From: Agapetus fuscipes
Lineage: Eukaryota > Arthropoda > Insecta > Trichoptera > Glossosomatidae
Reading direction: 5' to 3'
Assembly (NCBI GenBank): GCA_951799405.1
Contig: OX637363.1
Location: forward strand, 6,820,001-6,884,000
DNA: 64,000 nucleotides
Position 1 is the first letter of the stretch. Every line of letters starts with the position of its first letter. Below are positions 31,265 to 42,900 of the stretch, piece after piece. A program made the position numbers and the translations under genes. The notes beneath the pieces were generated by a model, which worked only from the letters and a program-made list of their open reading frames with translations, was not told the DNA's origin and searched no databases.

Positions 31265-31745
31265 CGTCTCCAGAGCCTGCAGACTCAACAGGCGTCGGTA
31301 GGTCTTACCGTATATATTTGAAGATAGCAAGCAATAAAACATGGTGGCGGGTAAACATCTTATGACTGTAATGTATGTATTTTTTCCATATACACTTTAT
31401 GGTTCAACGATCAGTACCCTTAGTACGAGTTGCGAAACTTGAGTAAAGTAAAGTTTACGGAAAGGATTGAAGAGTGGTTTTCCCCAAAATCTGCCGTTTT
31501 TGTTTCTTACACTTTATGGTCTTAGCAAAAGAGTTACAGTGATGAAGAAAATCAAGTTAAACAAACAAAAACGGCAGATTTTGGGAAAAAACCCTCTTTA
31601 ATACTTTCCGTAAACTTTACTTTACTCAAGTTTTGCAACTCGTACTCAGGGTACAGCTGTTAACTCTCCGCCATGTTTTATCGCTTATTATCTTCAAATA
31701 GATACAGGAAGATCAACCGGCGCCCGTTCAGCCTGCAGACCATTA
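31265..31745. repeat. Foldback element with nested hairpin (about 480 bp)
   Basis: The outer ends (CCTGCAGACTCAACAGGCG, GATAGCAAGCAATAAAACATGG) are mirrored at 31665-31740 (CCATGTTTTATCGCTTATTATC, CAGCCTGCAG). The inner part has GTACGAGTTGCGAAACTTGAG, AAATCTGCCGTTTTTGTTT and their complements at 31570-31655. The outer ends relate it to MITE G. Confidence 0.75.
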
Positions 31746-31985
31746 TGTGTTTCTTATTTTAAAAACAAAGTTACATCCGGAAGCTCCAGCTCCCACAGAC
31801 CACGGCAACAGATCCTGGAAAACATCTCTCCAGCATCATCAGCCGGCTGTGTAAGCCTAAAACTCTTGTTCAACAAAGTTGTTGCCTCTAACCATTTGAA
31901 GTTGTTGTCTCTAAGTTGTTGCCAAAGTTGTTGCCTCTAACCATAACCAGTTGCTTCTAATAATAATAATAATATCAGGCTAATT
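31746..31985. other. Unassigned sequence
   Basis: It contains a short local repeat of AAGTTGTTGCCTCTAACCAT. No gene is seen. Confidence 0.4.
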
Positions 31986-32055
31986 TAATTTAAATTACAA
32001 ATGATAAGAGAGCGCCGTTTTTGTGTGTGTCACACCTCAAGGGCCCTCTCCGATC
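31986..32055 (-). repeat. SINE C tail fragment
   Basis: GAGCGCCGTTTTTGTGTGTG, then TCACACCTCAAGGGCCCTCT. Confidence 0.6.
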
Positions 32056-32480
32056 ATGGATAAGACTTTCTAAAAAGGTATGTCTTGAGTGCTCCGCGAA
32101 ATACATCCATAGATTCGGAGTTCTTCACTCCGGGTGGCAGTCTGTTCCACTCCACCGGACCCGCAACACGGAAAGCGCGGTCTCCGAAATTTGTACGAAT
32201 CTGACGGCGTGGCTGAACCAAATTGACTACTTCATCGCCCGCGGATCTGAGTGTCTGCCTCCTTATGCCCATCTCAACAGGCAACATCATGTCAGTCAAA
32301 TAAGATGGAGCCAAGCCATTGATGGCTTTATATACCATCACACAAACACGGTAGACCACCCTCTCCGGGAAACAAAGCTAATGTAGTGTTTTTAACAGCG
32401 GAGTGATGTGAGCGAATTTGGGTATCCCGAATATGAGTCTAACCAGTGCACGCGCCTGGCACTTGTTCACTTCTTCTAGT
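32054..32480 (-). pseudogene. CR1/L2-like LINE, C-terminal fragment
   Basis: On the minus strand the protein reads MVYKAINGLAPSYLTDM, then GDRAFRVAGPVEWNRLPPGV and SMDVFRGALKTYLF. I know this layout from the C-terminal domain of CR1/L2/Rex-type LINE proteins (YKALNGLAPSYL, GDRAFSVAAP.LWN.LP, F...LKTHLF). The fragment is open for about 100 codons and lacks the catalytic RT part. An apparent + strand frame of 121 codons is its shadow. Confidence 0.75.
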
Positions 32481-32644
32481 ACGGCAACAAAATAATAATG
32501 CCGATCTCGCGATCCGTGAAATTAAAACTTCTCATCAAAATTTTAATAAATACTTGCAATGCAAAAAAAGTACAAGATAATTTGAGCATTTTTCGTCATT
32601 TTTACACGTTAGTAAATACATCTCTAATAACGTTTTAATGTAAC

Positions 32645-32750
32645 CGCCATTACGCTAGGGGTGGCCAGTACCTCCGCAGATGTGTTTCCTCTACATTCTG
32701 TCCTTGCACATTTTTTTATGCATGCTCTTCTCTTTTTTCACTCCTTCGAT
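32645..32750 (-). repeat. RTE LINE 3' fragment, family 1-like
   Basis: CGCTAGGGGTGGCCAGTACC, then CTGTCCTTGCAC is the reverse of the GGTACTGGCCACCCCTAG end of the LINE at 18690. Confidence 0.6.
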
Positions 32751-33215
32751 TGTATGAAAAAGGTTATGCCTCTGGATGAAATGAAAGAAGTATGTAAGGA
32801 CAGGTAGAAGTGGCGGCTAATCTGCAACGTTGATTTGTAATGTTGGCTCATTCATTTATGTTACATTTTTTGTATAGGAAAGTATTGACTTTTTTGTGTA
32901 GATTTCTTTTTAAGGTTTTTTTTATATACTTAAATGTTATTTTTATTTTTATTCCTTGACTTATAGGTTGGTATGAGGTTGACCACCCATACTGTAAAAA
33001 TTGGTTCACTTTGACAATGTCACCCCTGTGTAAGGGAAGGTCGGCAAAAGTTGTAGGGCTCATGTTCATTTGAGGTTTGGATTTTATTTGTAAGTACACA
33101 TTCAGCATTTGTAAGCGCGAACTACACGTCTACACGTGTTTGTTTGTGGGCATGCATTTGAGAGCCTTAAATATTAATATATCTTTGCAACTTAGATTAT
33201 AGATTCCTGTCATTT
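32750..33215 (+). pseudogene. RTE LINE C-terminus joined to the RTE-A 3' UTR
   Basis: The bases begin with the LINE tail (KKVMPLDEMKEVCKDR), pass a stop, continue through AT-rich 3' UTR, and run into TATAGGTTGGTATGAGG, the RTE-A body and a TTAGATTATAGATT tail. This continuous copy is the key evidence that the dispersed RTE-A unit is the 3' end of an RTE-type LINE. Confidence 0.7.
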
Positions 33216-33335
33216 GCGATCTCGCTTATTAGATAAATCCATTGCTTCCTCGGTCTTCCCCTTCCACGCTTACATTTAACACACCATCTGTATGCTCTTT
33301 TTGTCAGTTGTTTATCGTTCATTATTTTTAGTGTT
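33216..33335 (-). repeat. RTE LINE C-terminal fragment, family 1
   Basis: On the minus strand MNDKQLTKRAYRW, then KRGRGRPRKQWIYLISEIAN matches the LINE tail at about 18460-18570. Confidence 0.7.
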
Positions 33336-33344
33336 GCGGTAGGC

Positions 33345-33560
33345 ACACGTCTCTGGGGTGGAAGTCTCCACGTACGTCGGTAGATCTTATCATAGCTTTT
33401 TAAAGATAGGACGGAATAAAACATGGCGGCGCATCAACAGCTGATTTATTTTATATGAAACAGCGATCAGCTGTTCATGCATCGCCATGCTTTATTCCGT
33501 CCTATCTTCAAATACATTCGGTAGATCTACCAAAGACCGTCGAGACTTCTAGCCCAGGAA
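33345..33560. repeat. MITE G, intact copy
   Basis: The inverted ends are GGAAGTCTCCACGTACGTCG (left) and CGTCGAGACTTCTAGCCC (right). The inner arms are ATAGGACGGAATAAAACATG with GCATCAACAGCTGAT, and ATCAGCTGTTCATGCATCGC with CATGCTTTATTCCGTCC. It is non-coding. Confidence 0.75.
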
Positions 33561-34009
33561 GGCCACGGGCAACCAAATTATGAAGTTACCTAATTAACCT
33601 ATTTTATGAAATTGTCCCTAGAAAGTATTAAGCAATTCATAAAAATGTCTTTTCCCTAGCAATCCGACCATGTGATGTCACAATCGTGTTGTCTATGGAT
33701 TTTTTTCGGACTCTATTAAAAAAAATAGCTGTAAAATTATTGTTTTCTAGAAATGTTAATTAAAGAACTAGTTTGAATTAATATTTTAATGTGCTCTACA
33801 TTCCAACAATTAAAGAAAATTAACTAGAAGGGCCCATAATTAGCCAAAAAAAAGAAGGAAATTAAATCAAATCTAGATAATTAAAATATGTTTTTACATG
33901 CCCGTTAACATTTATTATTTGCCAGAGACTATCATATATGCGTGGCATTCTTGCATGTAACTGCAATCACTATAATATGGTGGAAATCATATTAAATCTG
34001 TAGACATTT
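33561..34009. other. Unassigned AT-rich sequence
   Basis: CCTAGCAATCCGACCATGTG near 33655 resembles 25382. No gene is seen. Confidence 0.35.
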
Positions 34010-34853
34010 CTGTAGAGTATAAACAACGGTAGTCACATTTAGTAAAATGTGCAGGAGACGAGTTTTAGTGAAAATGTGCACTTTTTTTAAACCATCATAA
34101 CTTCTAAACTAGACGAGATATTTTTGATCTGTAAAAACTGTTTATCTTCTTGTATCGATATTTATTTAATGTGAACAACGTATGTGGAACTTCCGTGGTT
34201 TATGCTCGCACTTTTATGTGCATCCCATATTTATTACACTTGATATCTCAGTAACTATGAGTCCGAGGACTCCAATATTTTTACCACTTATAGAACAGCT
34301 AATTATAATAATTTCTGCATCATTGACTCAAAAACGCAAAAAAGTGGACTTCCGTTGTTTATGCTCTAAGGCATGGGTCGGCAACCTGCGGCCCGCGGGC
34401 CGCATGCGGCCCTTGGGGCGTCTTGGTGCGGCCCGCAAGATATTCGCCGCAACGCACCACGTGCCGGGCGATATCATACACATACACAATGGAGTGAAAA
34501 CAAACAATAAATGTCATAAAAATGGACAAAAAGAATTTTATTTTTATAACTAAAATATTTATATACAAATACCTATTTTAGGTAATGACATGTGATCCAA
34601 GCGTAGGGGCGGGTGGTAGAATTAATAGTGAATTTCATTTGTAGTTCGTATGAATATTTATTAATGCTCACGATGCATGCCTCACAAGAGGGCCCCAGGG
34701 GGCGCGGGAGGGGGGGGGGGGGGGTCAGTCAGCATTTGCTGAAATGCTGCCCGTTAGATCCGCCACTGCTCAAGTGCGGCCCGCACTAAATCCCACGTAA
34801 AATATTTGGCCCTTATACAACAAAAGGTTGCCGACCCCTGCTCTAAGGTACAG
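34010..34853. mobile_element. TIR element H carrying a nested hAT element, copy 2
   Basis: Apart from a few substitutions and small indels near its ends, it is the same sequence as 22994-23864, including the hAT at the same place. The left end is shortened (CTGTAGAGTATAAACAACGG). Confidence 0.8.
34372..34840. mobile_element. Non-autonomous hAT element (469 bp), copy 2
   Basis: The ends are CATGGGTCGGCAACC and GGTTGCCGACCCCTG. The flanks are CTCTAAGG at 34364-34371 and 34841-34848, a perfect 8-bp duplication. The length is identical to copy 1. Confidence 0.85.
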
Positions 34854-34964
34854 AAATTAGAAATCAAATAAATAATTTAAGTCCTCTCTTACAATTGGCG
34901 GTATTTGTATGTTTGGGTTACAAATATGCACCCAAAAGGGAAATCATTTGTCACCCTTGGTCTA

Positions 34965-35165
34965 TAATAAATAATCTATAATCTAAGCTGCAAAGATATG
35001 TTAACATTTCAGGCGCACACTAAATGCATGCCCACATACAGACGCATGTAGGTTCACGCCTACACATTATACATGTGTGCATACAAATAAAATAAAACAC
35101 CTCACATGAGCATAAACCTTGCAACTCCTGCCGCCTTTCCCTGAAACTGGGGTGGCATTGGCGGA
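34965..35165 (-). repeat. RTE-A LINE 3' end, ATAGAT subfamily
   Basis: ATAATCTATAATCTAAGCTGC through GTGGCATTGGC. It is followed by a SINE B head fragment (35165-35240, CATGGAACGTACCTAAGCATTC). Confidence 0.65.
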
Positions 35166-35240
35166 TATTGAATTCTAGTCCTCGGGCATGGAACGTACCT
35201 AAGCATTCTACCAACAAAGCTAAAGAACTCATCCTTTACT

Positions 35241-35655
35241 GAGCGTTTTTTTTTTATCTAAGAATAATTAAATTAAAAAACGGCATGCAAGAATGAACTT
35301 TTTATTGAGCATTTAATACTCATAATTCTTTAAAAAAAACATGTGAGATTATCTACTGTACTTAGTTTCTTTTTCTGGGAATGTATTAATTTAAAAGTTT
35401 TTTTAAATATGCTCAAAATACTAGGTTGTTGATTTAATTTTAATAACAATTATATACCTATCTTCTTCTTCTTCTTCTTTGTGGCGGATTCCCGCGTTCA
35501 GCAGGGGCGCCAGTGTCAAGTTGTTTATATACCTATCTGCTGTAACATTTATTTATTGTTTACCTCATTTTTTTTCTTTCTTAAAATTAGGCACGCTCCT
35601 CTGTCTATTCGTAAAGAACTTTAAAAGGAAGGCGGCAATCTAGGATTTATTCAAT
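35241..35655. other. Unassigned AT-rich sequence
   Basis: A TTC-type microsatellite lies at 35462-35480, followed by GGCGGATTCCCGCGTTCAGC, a phrase typical of dispersed repeats. No gene is seen. Confidence 0.35.
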
Positions 35656-35845
35656 TAATGCCACCCCGGTTTCAGGGAAAGGCGGCAGGAGTTGAAAGGT
35701 TTATGTTCATGTGAGGTTTTATTTATTTGTATGCACACATGCAGAATGTGTAGGCGCGAACCTACATGTCTGTGGGCATGCATTTAATATGAGCCTTAAA
35801 TGTTAACATATCTTTGCAGCTTAGATTATAGATTATAGATGGCGT
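35656..35845 (+). repeat. RTE-A LINE 3' end, ATAGAT subfamily
   Basis: AATGCCACCCCGGTTTCAGG through GCTTAGATTATAGATTATAG. Confidence 0.7.
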
Positions 35846-36405
35846 AAATATGTAACATTATGTATATATTTATCTCATTTGCGAAAAAAATCCCTGATTC
35901 TAAACCACTCATATAGAAATGTTTGAAATTTGAATCAATGAGGTCTGAACCATTTTTTAATGGGAACTTTTATCTCGGCGAGCCAACGTGAGTTTCGTAT
36001 GGGACTGACGTCCTACGCAACCAATGACATAATATTGGTATGCCGTTTCCCTAGCAACCGGGCCGGGTAACGATACGATATTGTCTATGACGACACAATA
36101 AGTGGGCCTGATTTATGTGGAGTAGCATTGCCATCTATCGAACAATAGTGAAAGTTAATTTGACGTCTTGTTACTTGTTAGTGCTCAATTCAACTCATAA
36201 TATTGCGAAACATCAATTGACTAATAATATCTGTGGACTAGAAAGTATTTTAACGAAAATATACACTATATTCGGTTCAACTTACTTAACCTCAAATCGT
36301 CCTTAGTTAGAAAGAGAACAAAGAATATCACAGTGTCATTTGGTTGGAAACAAAAAACTTGGGTAAAATTACGAAATCTTCCCCGAAAGTTGGCAACTTT
36401 GAAAT
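35846..36405. other. Unassigned sequence with dispersed-repeat segments
   Basis: 36190-36330 is the reverse complement of a segment at 43771-43885 and 60060-60150 (ACTAATAATATCTGTGGAC; TTAGTTAGAAAGAGAACAAAG). The element class is unknown. Confidence 0.4.
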
Positions 36406-36406
36406 A

Positions 36407-36562
36407 GATAAATGAGATTGCGAATGAATGGAATTTACAGAGTGGAAACAAGAGAAGAGCATGCATGAAAAGAGTGATGAAATTAGATGAGATGAAAGAA
36501 GTAAGAGGTACTGGCCACCCCTAGAGGAAAGGCGGCAGGATACAAGACAAGACAAGACAAGT
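36407..36562 (+). repeat. RTE LINE 3' fragment, family 1
   Basis: ATAGATAAATGAGATTGCG to GGCGGCAGGATACAAGAC. It is nearly identical to 18545-18730 with an internal deletion, and ends in ACAAG units. Confidence 0.8.
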
Positions 36563-36660
36563 ACATTGAAGCTCTCACGGCTGGTTCTGGTTGGACAGTT
36601 TCGCCCATTGCTCTCATGGGCATTATCAGCGGTTGGCTAGTCGCTGTGATCTTACAGCAG
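36562..36660. repeat. Hairpin-bearing repeat, also at 59038
   Basis: GTACATTGAAGCT and CAGTTTCGCCCATTGC, then ATGGGCATTATCAGCGGTTG. The copy at 59038-59205 is longer by an internal segment. Confidence 0.6.
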
Positions 36661-36689
36661 ATCCTGTATGTAGACCTTATTGTATAGTG

Positions 36690-36990
36690 ATCCATTTTCT
36701 GCAGCATGGGTCAGCTGCTTACCAACCTATAAGTCAAGGAACAAACACAACAAATTACATTTTTAAAATAGACAAAAAATGTAAATATAAACATCAAAAC
36801 AAAAACAATTCTAATGTAAAAAAAAAAGTCAATAGCCCTAGCGTCCAACATTACAGATGAATATTACAGATCAACTGCCTTTTCTTTCTGTCCTTACATA
36901 CTTACTTGTTTCATTTCATCCACAGTCATAACCTTCTTCACACCAAGCTCTCCTTTTATTATGACTCTGGATATTATGTAGCAATGCGGT
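36690..36990 (-). repeat. RTE-A 3' UTR plus LINE C-terminal fragment (family 3)
   Basis: On the minus strand the LINE tail (from about 36985) continues into CTAGGGCTATTG, AT-rich 3' UTR and TATAGGTTGGTAAGCAGC. It repeats the arrangement at 32750 and 63390. Confidence 0.65.
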
Positions 36991-37324
36991 AAGCTAGATT
37001 CGTCTCCATCAATAATAGAACTCAATCTCTGCAATCATCCTTTGTACCTACTGGTCTATTTCAGTCTACCCACTCCCTCCTCCTCCTTGATGAAATGGCG
37101 GTCCAGCAATGTCTTCAGATGGGACCGCATGATAATTTAGCAGCACATCTAATGGACCAGATCTCCCAGGGTCAGGGGGACAAGTGCTCCCAATGGACAC
37201 TCTGTGGGAACACAAATGTATTCAAATTGATTTATACAACGGCACACAACAGCAGAATGATGATTTAAATTCTTCTGTTTACTCTTGTGCCTGGTTCAGA
37301 TGGATATTCTTTTAGTAGAGATTG
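36991..37324. other. Unassigned sequence
   Basis: Nothing recognisable. Confidence 0.4.
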
Positions 37325-37670
37325 ATTCTTCTTCTTCTTCTTCCTTTTGTGCCACTTGTATCGAAGATCGGCGATCATCATGGCTATTTGGACTTTAGAT
37401 GCTGCGGCTTTGAAACAGGGACTTGGTGCTTCTGCCGAACCACTGTCGCAGGTTTTTCAGCCACGATGTCCTTCGGCGTCCCTGAGATCTTCTCCCCTCA
37501 ATCTTACCCTGAATGATAAGATGAAGGAGACGGTACTTCTCATTTCTCATAATGTGACCGAAGTACATAAGCTTTCTCTGATTAATGGTAGGCAGGAGCT
37601 CCTTTGTAGTGCGCATTCGTTGATTGATTAGAGGGCTCAATTGTCCAGGCATAGACTGCAAATTCATATA
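37325..37670 (-). pseudogene. RTE-BovB-like LINE, C-terminal fragment
   Basis: On the minus strand about 90 open codons read RKLMYFGHIMRNEKYRLL, then IIQGKIEGRRSQGRRRTSW and LKNLRQWFG. This is the tail that follows the RT domain in RTE-BovB-like proteins as I know them. Catalytic parts are absent. It is a different LINE lineage from the frame at 15401. Confidence 0.75.
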
Positions 37671-37709
37671 AGCATAATATATCCTATACCGTAAATGTCA
37701 TCAACGAGA

Positions 37710-37980
37710 AATGAAATCCTTTCTATATAAAACTTCAAAGAACAAAGTATTATTTTTTAAACACTGTTTTTATTTCACTTGTTTATTTTATTTGTATAGA
37801 TAAATTTACTAACGTTTTCGGTCTATATATCTATGGGCCATTATCAGCCGAATATATAGACCGAAAACATAAGTAAATTTATCTATAAAAATAAAATAAT
37901 GGAGTGAAATAAAAACGGTGATTCAAAAAATATTTCTTTGCTCTTTGAAGTTTTATATAGAAAGGATTAACAATGAATTT
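37710..37980. repeat. Foldback element, about 125-bp arms
   Basis: ATCCTTTCTATATAAAACTTC at the left and its complement at 37950-37975, plus GATAAATTTACTAACGTTTTCGG and CCGAAAACATAAGTAAATTTATC, define the arms. The centre has GGGCCATTATCAGCCG. Confidence 0.75.
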
Positions 37981-38084
37981 TCACAGTGTTAATACACAGA
38001 CCATAAAAAATACTGTATATAAATATAATATAATCAAAAATAATAATAATGTTTATCATAGACAAATTTTTTATCAACATCTTT

Positions 38085-38190
38085 GCAATTGTCAATTTTC
38101 TTTCTGCCCTCACATACTTCTTTCATTTCATCCAGAGTCATAACCTTCTTCATACAAGCTCTACTTTTATTATGACTCTGGATATTCCAT
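38085..38190 (-). repeat. RTE LINE C-terminal fragment, family 3
   Basis: TTTCTTTCTGCCCTCACATAC and CATCCAGAGTCATAACC match the fragments at 19365, 36880 and 63475. It ends about 55 bp before the first actinin exon. Confidence 0.6.
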
Positions 38191-38244
38191 TCATTTTGCC
38201 TCCAAAATAAACATTAATGAGTGCATGAATTGTTTGTTTTGCAG

Positions 38245-38449
38245 ACATTCACTGCATGGTGCAACAGCCACCTGCGCAAGGCCGGCACCGCCATCGAGAA
38301 CATCGAGGATGACTTCCGCAACGGCCTCAAACTGATGCTGCTGCTGGAGGTCATCTCCGGGGAGACCCTGCCCAAGCCCGACCGCGGCAAGATGCGCTTC
38401 CACAAGATCGCCAACGTCAACAAGGCGCTCGACTACATCGCTTCCAAAG
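38245..38449 (+). CDS. Actn: Alpha-actinin exon 1 of this window (CH1 domain, first part)
   Basis: Alpha-actinin is an antiparallel dimer that cross-links actin filaments at Z-discs, dense bodies and adhesion sites. This exon encodes the actin-binding start of the first calponin-homology domain: [20 protein letters not shown], then [14 protein letters not shown], then [16 protein letters not shown]. It nearly matches the vertebrate and fly proteins as I know them. The acceptor is TTTTGCAG just before 38245 and the donor GGTAACTT starts at 38450. The entry phase is 0 and the exit phase 1. The upstream exon with the N-terminus was not found in the window. GC content is much higher than in flanking intron. 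Confidence 0.97.
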
Positions 38450-39846
<1,397 letters not shown>

Positions 39847-40081
39847 GAAGGTCTTCTGCTGTGGTGCCAGCGCAAGACCGCTCCTTACAAGAACGTCAAC
39901 GTCCAAAACTTCCACCTGTCCTTCAAGGATGGGCTGGCCTTCTGCGCTCTCATCCACCGTCACAGGCCCGACCTGATAGACTACTCCAAGCTGTCCAAGG
40001 ACAACCCGCTGGAGAACCTCAACACGGCCTTCGATGTGGCCGAGAAGTACCTCGACATCCCCAGGATGTTGGATCCTGATG
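39847..40081 (+). CDS. Actn: Alpha-actinin exon 3 (CH2 domain, first part)
   Basis: This exon encodes the start of the second calponin-homology domain: [20 protein letters not shown], then [20 protein letters not shown], and [35 protein letters not shown] is the hallmark of the CH2 domain in alpha-actinins and spectrins. The acceptor is TTCCAG before 39847 and the donor GTAAAGAG starts at 40082. The exit phase is 1, so the next codon is completed by either of two alternative exons, both of which start with A and give Asp. Confidence 0.97.
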
Positions 40082-41192
40082 GTAAAGAGAAATCCTGCAA
40101 TCCTTTCTACCTGCGCTCCTCGTCCTTTTCAACATTTCCTGTCAATCTTTTTCTGCTACCATAAAATAATAATTTATTTAGCTTGTTTCTAAGCTCAAGT
40201 TGCTGTCCGAGGCTCTGTATTCGGTTCCGCAACAATCATGAATTATGGTCCCTTACGCAACATCCTACCAGGAGGTCCATTGGGGATGGGCTTCTAGCTG
40301 GGGTGCCCTGAGCGATCTTATATCATGAATCAGTTGATTTTTTTAATTGGCACCGTTTTGTAACATTGTCTATCCGTTGGAGGTTATCCATTTATCCTCG
40401 TCTATCTACGATGGCTGATGGTATTGCCAGTGACCTAACTGCTCGGGGTTCATGGGGCCATATCGGCCACTCAAGAACACCAGGAGCAGGACTTTGTTAG
40501 TATTGCTTACGGGATGCAATTTTAACAGAATTTCTCAGCATTGAAACACATATCTTCTAGCAAACTGTGAATCGCCTTAGCCATATTAAACTTTGAATGA
40601 TGCCGGTGACTGTATATATTAATAAACATCAAAATAAATCAAAACAATTAGAGTTACTTATGCATAAATCATAAAATAAATATTCTAGCATTTCTGTAAA
40701 CATAAAATTTGCAGGCAGGTTGACCATTAAGTTTAAATTCTTCATAAAATTCTGGCAAACTCATTTAATATCTGCAGCGTCGTGAGAGTGCCAACATTTC
40801 ATGTGCGTTACATCACCCGAGCCGCGCTCAAAATAAACGCAATTTCAATTTCATTCAGATTATTCACAATTTTAAATTTAAACTGCACACACAACGTACA
40901 CTTGATTCAATATTGAAGCACACTAAAAAGAATATTCCAAATATTCATGTTGTGTATTCAGAGCAAACAATGTAGCCATCGGGTATTCGAAAATGCCTTT
41001 TACTGCTTCTTGCTTGTTACACTGAAATAGCCTGACAGGAAAAATGTCGCTTGAATCAGTTATTTTTAGTCAAAATATTGACACAAAATTTTTAAGTCAA
41101 AGAACGGATATGACTCACAGTCTAACCCTTTTTGTTTTTTTTTTAAATCATTCCTTAATGTATCAGTGCAACCCAGTGCTCCTAAATCTATC
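40082..41192. other. Actinin intron, mostly unassigned
   Basis: No gene or clear repeat is seen before the piggyBac-like MITE. GCTGAAATCTG-type traces are too weak to call. Confidence 0.4.
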
Positions 41193-41196
41193 TTAA

Positions 41197-41520
41197 CTTT
41201 TTTGCTTCTAAATATTCTGGCTTTATACATACCCCTAGTACGGAATACTTTTACAATCACATTTTTAAAACATTTATTGTTTCCTACCTTAATTGATTAA
41301 TTGATTAACGACACTTGTGCACAAAGGATGTGCACAGTCACATGTATTAGTTATTCAAGAACAGAAATCACAAAGTTTTAGCACATTTCACTTGCAGACT
41401 TTTGAATTCTTTAACACATATGTCAGGGATAAGTTCAAAGTTGGATGGCGTCTATGATTGACAGCCGCACTTATGCAAGTTTACACTTGACACCTATGAG
41501 CGTCACCCGCAGTTAAAGGG
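41197..41520. repeat. PiggyBac-like MITE, copy 1
   Basis: A segment of about 325 bp is shared with 42901-43217. TTAA lies at the left edge (41193-41196) and AAAGGG followed by TTAG at the right edge. Both copies contain CAGTCACATGTATTAGTTAT and AAGTTTACACTTGAC. TTAA targets with CCCTTT-like ends suggest piggyBac type. Confidence 0.5.
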
Positions 41521-41647
41521 TTAGGTATAGTAAAGTTATGCAGACAATTTGTCTTACCATTCCTCTATCCCTTCTTCCATCCCTCCAATTCTTGTATATT
41601 GTTTATTGAAATAGTATGAAATGTGTGTTAACCGTTGAATATTGCAG

Positions 41648-41733
41648 ATCTTATCAACACGCCCAAGCCAGACGAGCGGGCCATCATGACGTATGTGTCG
41701 TGCTACTACCACGCCTTCCAGGGCGCCCAGCAG
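41648..41733 (+). CDS. Actn: Alpha-actinin alternative exon 4a (CH2 domain)
   Basis: This 86-bp exon completes the CH2 domain: DLINTPKPDERAIMTYVSCY, then YHAFQGAQQ. In vertebrate alpha-actinins the equivalent exon carries PDEKAIMTYVS.FYHAFSGAQK. The acceptor is ATTGCAG before 41648 and the donor GTGAACTC starts at 41734. Entry is at phase 1 and exit at phase 0. A second exon of the same length, phases and position in the protein lies at 50910. Because 86 is not a multiple of three, a transcript including both would shift frame, so the two must be used one at a time. Confidence 0.95.
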
Positions 41734-41863
41734 GTGAACTCCACCTCCTCACAACACTCCACACACAAAATACTGCGTGACCTTGACCTGCATGACCTCT
41801 GCGACCTCTATACATTTGACCTTGGGAGTGTAAAACTAGCGAGAAAATGTCTTATATATTAAC

Positions 41864-42307
41864 CAGTGCCAGTTTAAGGGGGGTCCGCAGTACCCGCAGC
41901 GGACAGGGCCCAACGGGAGAAAGGGCGTTTTCAAAATTAAAATTGACAAAAAATGACCTCAGGACTACAATTTCCCAGCACAAACTGAATCACCTGTCAG
42001 TGATGAACATAAATTACGACACCTTACAGAATTTAGATTTTTCGACTATACTAGAAAAATTTGTGACTGCGAAATTACGAAAAAAAATGTTTTGAACCGT
42101 TACGTTGTGCCTAGCTACCTAATGTAGGTAGCTACCTAATGTAGGTAGCTACCTATAATAATGTATCTACCTACTTTTCAAAAAAATTGTCATTAAATTG
42201 TGTTTCAAAAAATGTCCTACAAAATTACCTACTCATTTTGGGGGGGGGGGGGGGGGGGGGCCATGAGCAGCGTTGGACCCTACCCAAAATAGCTTAAGAT
42301 GCCCCTG
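41864..42307. mobile_element. Non-autonomous hAT element (444 bp)
   Basis: The ends are CAGTGCCAGTTTAAG and CTTAAGATGCCCCTG, with ATATTAAC flanking on both sides (41856-41863 and 42308-42315), a perfect 8-bp duplication. The interior contains direct repeats of GTAGGTAGCTACCTA and a run of about 22 G. The related copy at 57777 is longer. It has no transposase. Confidence 0.85.
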
Positions 42308-42339
42308 ATATTAACTAATAGATGCCACTTTTTTTTTCA

Positions 42340-42590
42340 CTTCGCCAACTAAAGGCAAGTGTCTTCTGTCAAATGCGGTTAAGACCCTGGTGAGTGCGTT
42401 TGTGATGTCTCGGATTGATATTTACTCAACGCTTTATAGTGGTCAGCCAAAAAAGCAGTTCAACTGTTTTCAATCTGTGTTGAATTCGGCAGCAAGGCTC
42501 ATATTCGGGATACCCAAATTCGCTCACATCACTCCGCTGTTGAAAAAACTACATTGGCTTCGTTTCCCGGAGAGGGTGATCTAGAGGGTA
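42340..42590 (+). pseudogene. CR1/L2-like LINE fragment
   Basis: The + strand encodes VSAFVMSRIDIYSTLYSGQP, then CFQSVLNSAARLIFG, then HITPLLKKLHWLRFPER. I know this stretch (SR.DY.N.LL.GLP, Q..QN.AARL, HITP.L..LHWLP) from the region after the RT core of CR1/L2-type LINEs. A stop follows. It precedes, in the protein, the part found at 32054. Confidence 0.75.
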
Positions 42591-42900
42591 GCAACAAAAC
42601 CTCCAGTTCAGTTATGTGTTTGCTTTTTTTCATGTAACATAAAGAAAAATGAAAATTATATCATAGACTTTCTCAATATATTTACGCTCCCATAAGTATT
42701 GTTTATTTTCTTAAAATGACATCTGTCTATTGTCCAATTTGACATTCTCATTATGCCAAAATGAGACACAGACGACTGTCATTTTGGGAATATACCCAGT
42801 ATGTTTTTCCCGCAGTGCGTTTGAAATAACAACAAGACCAGCTATATTTTTATTTTAACAATATCTTTGTGTATTTTTTTTATTTAAAAATTTTTCTTAA

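Noticed and set aside
32021..32386. + strand frame of 121 codons
   Set aside because: It is the complement of the CR1/L2-like C-terminal fragment, whose minus-strand reading matches a known layout.
37347..37631. + strand frame of 94 codons
   Set aside because: It is the complement of the RTE-BovB-like C-terminal fragment.
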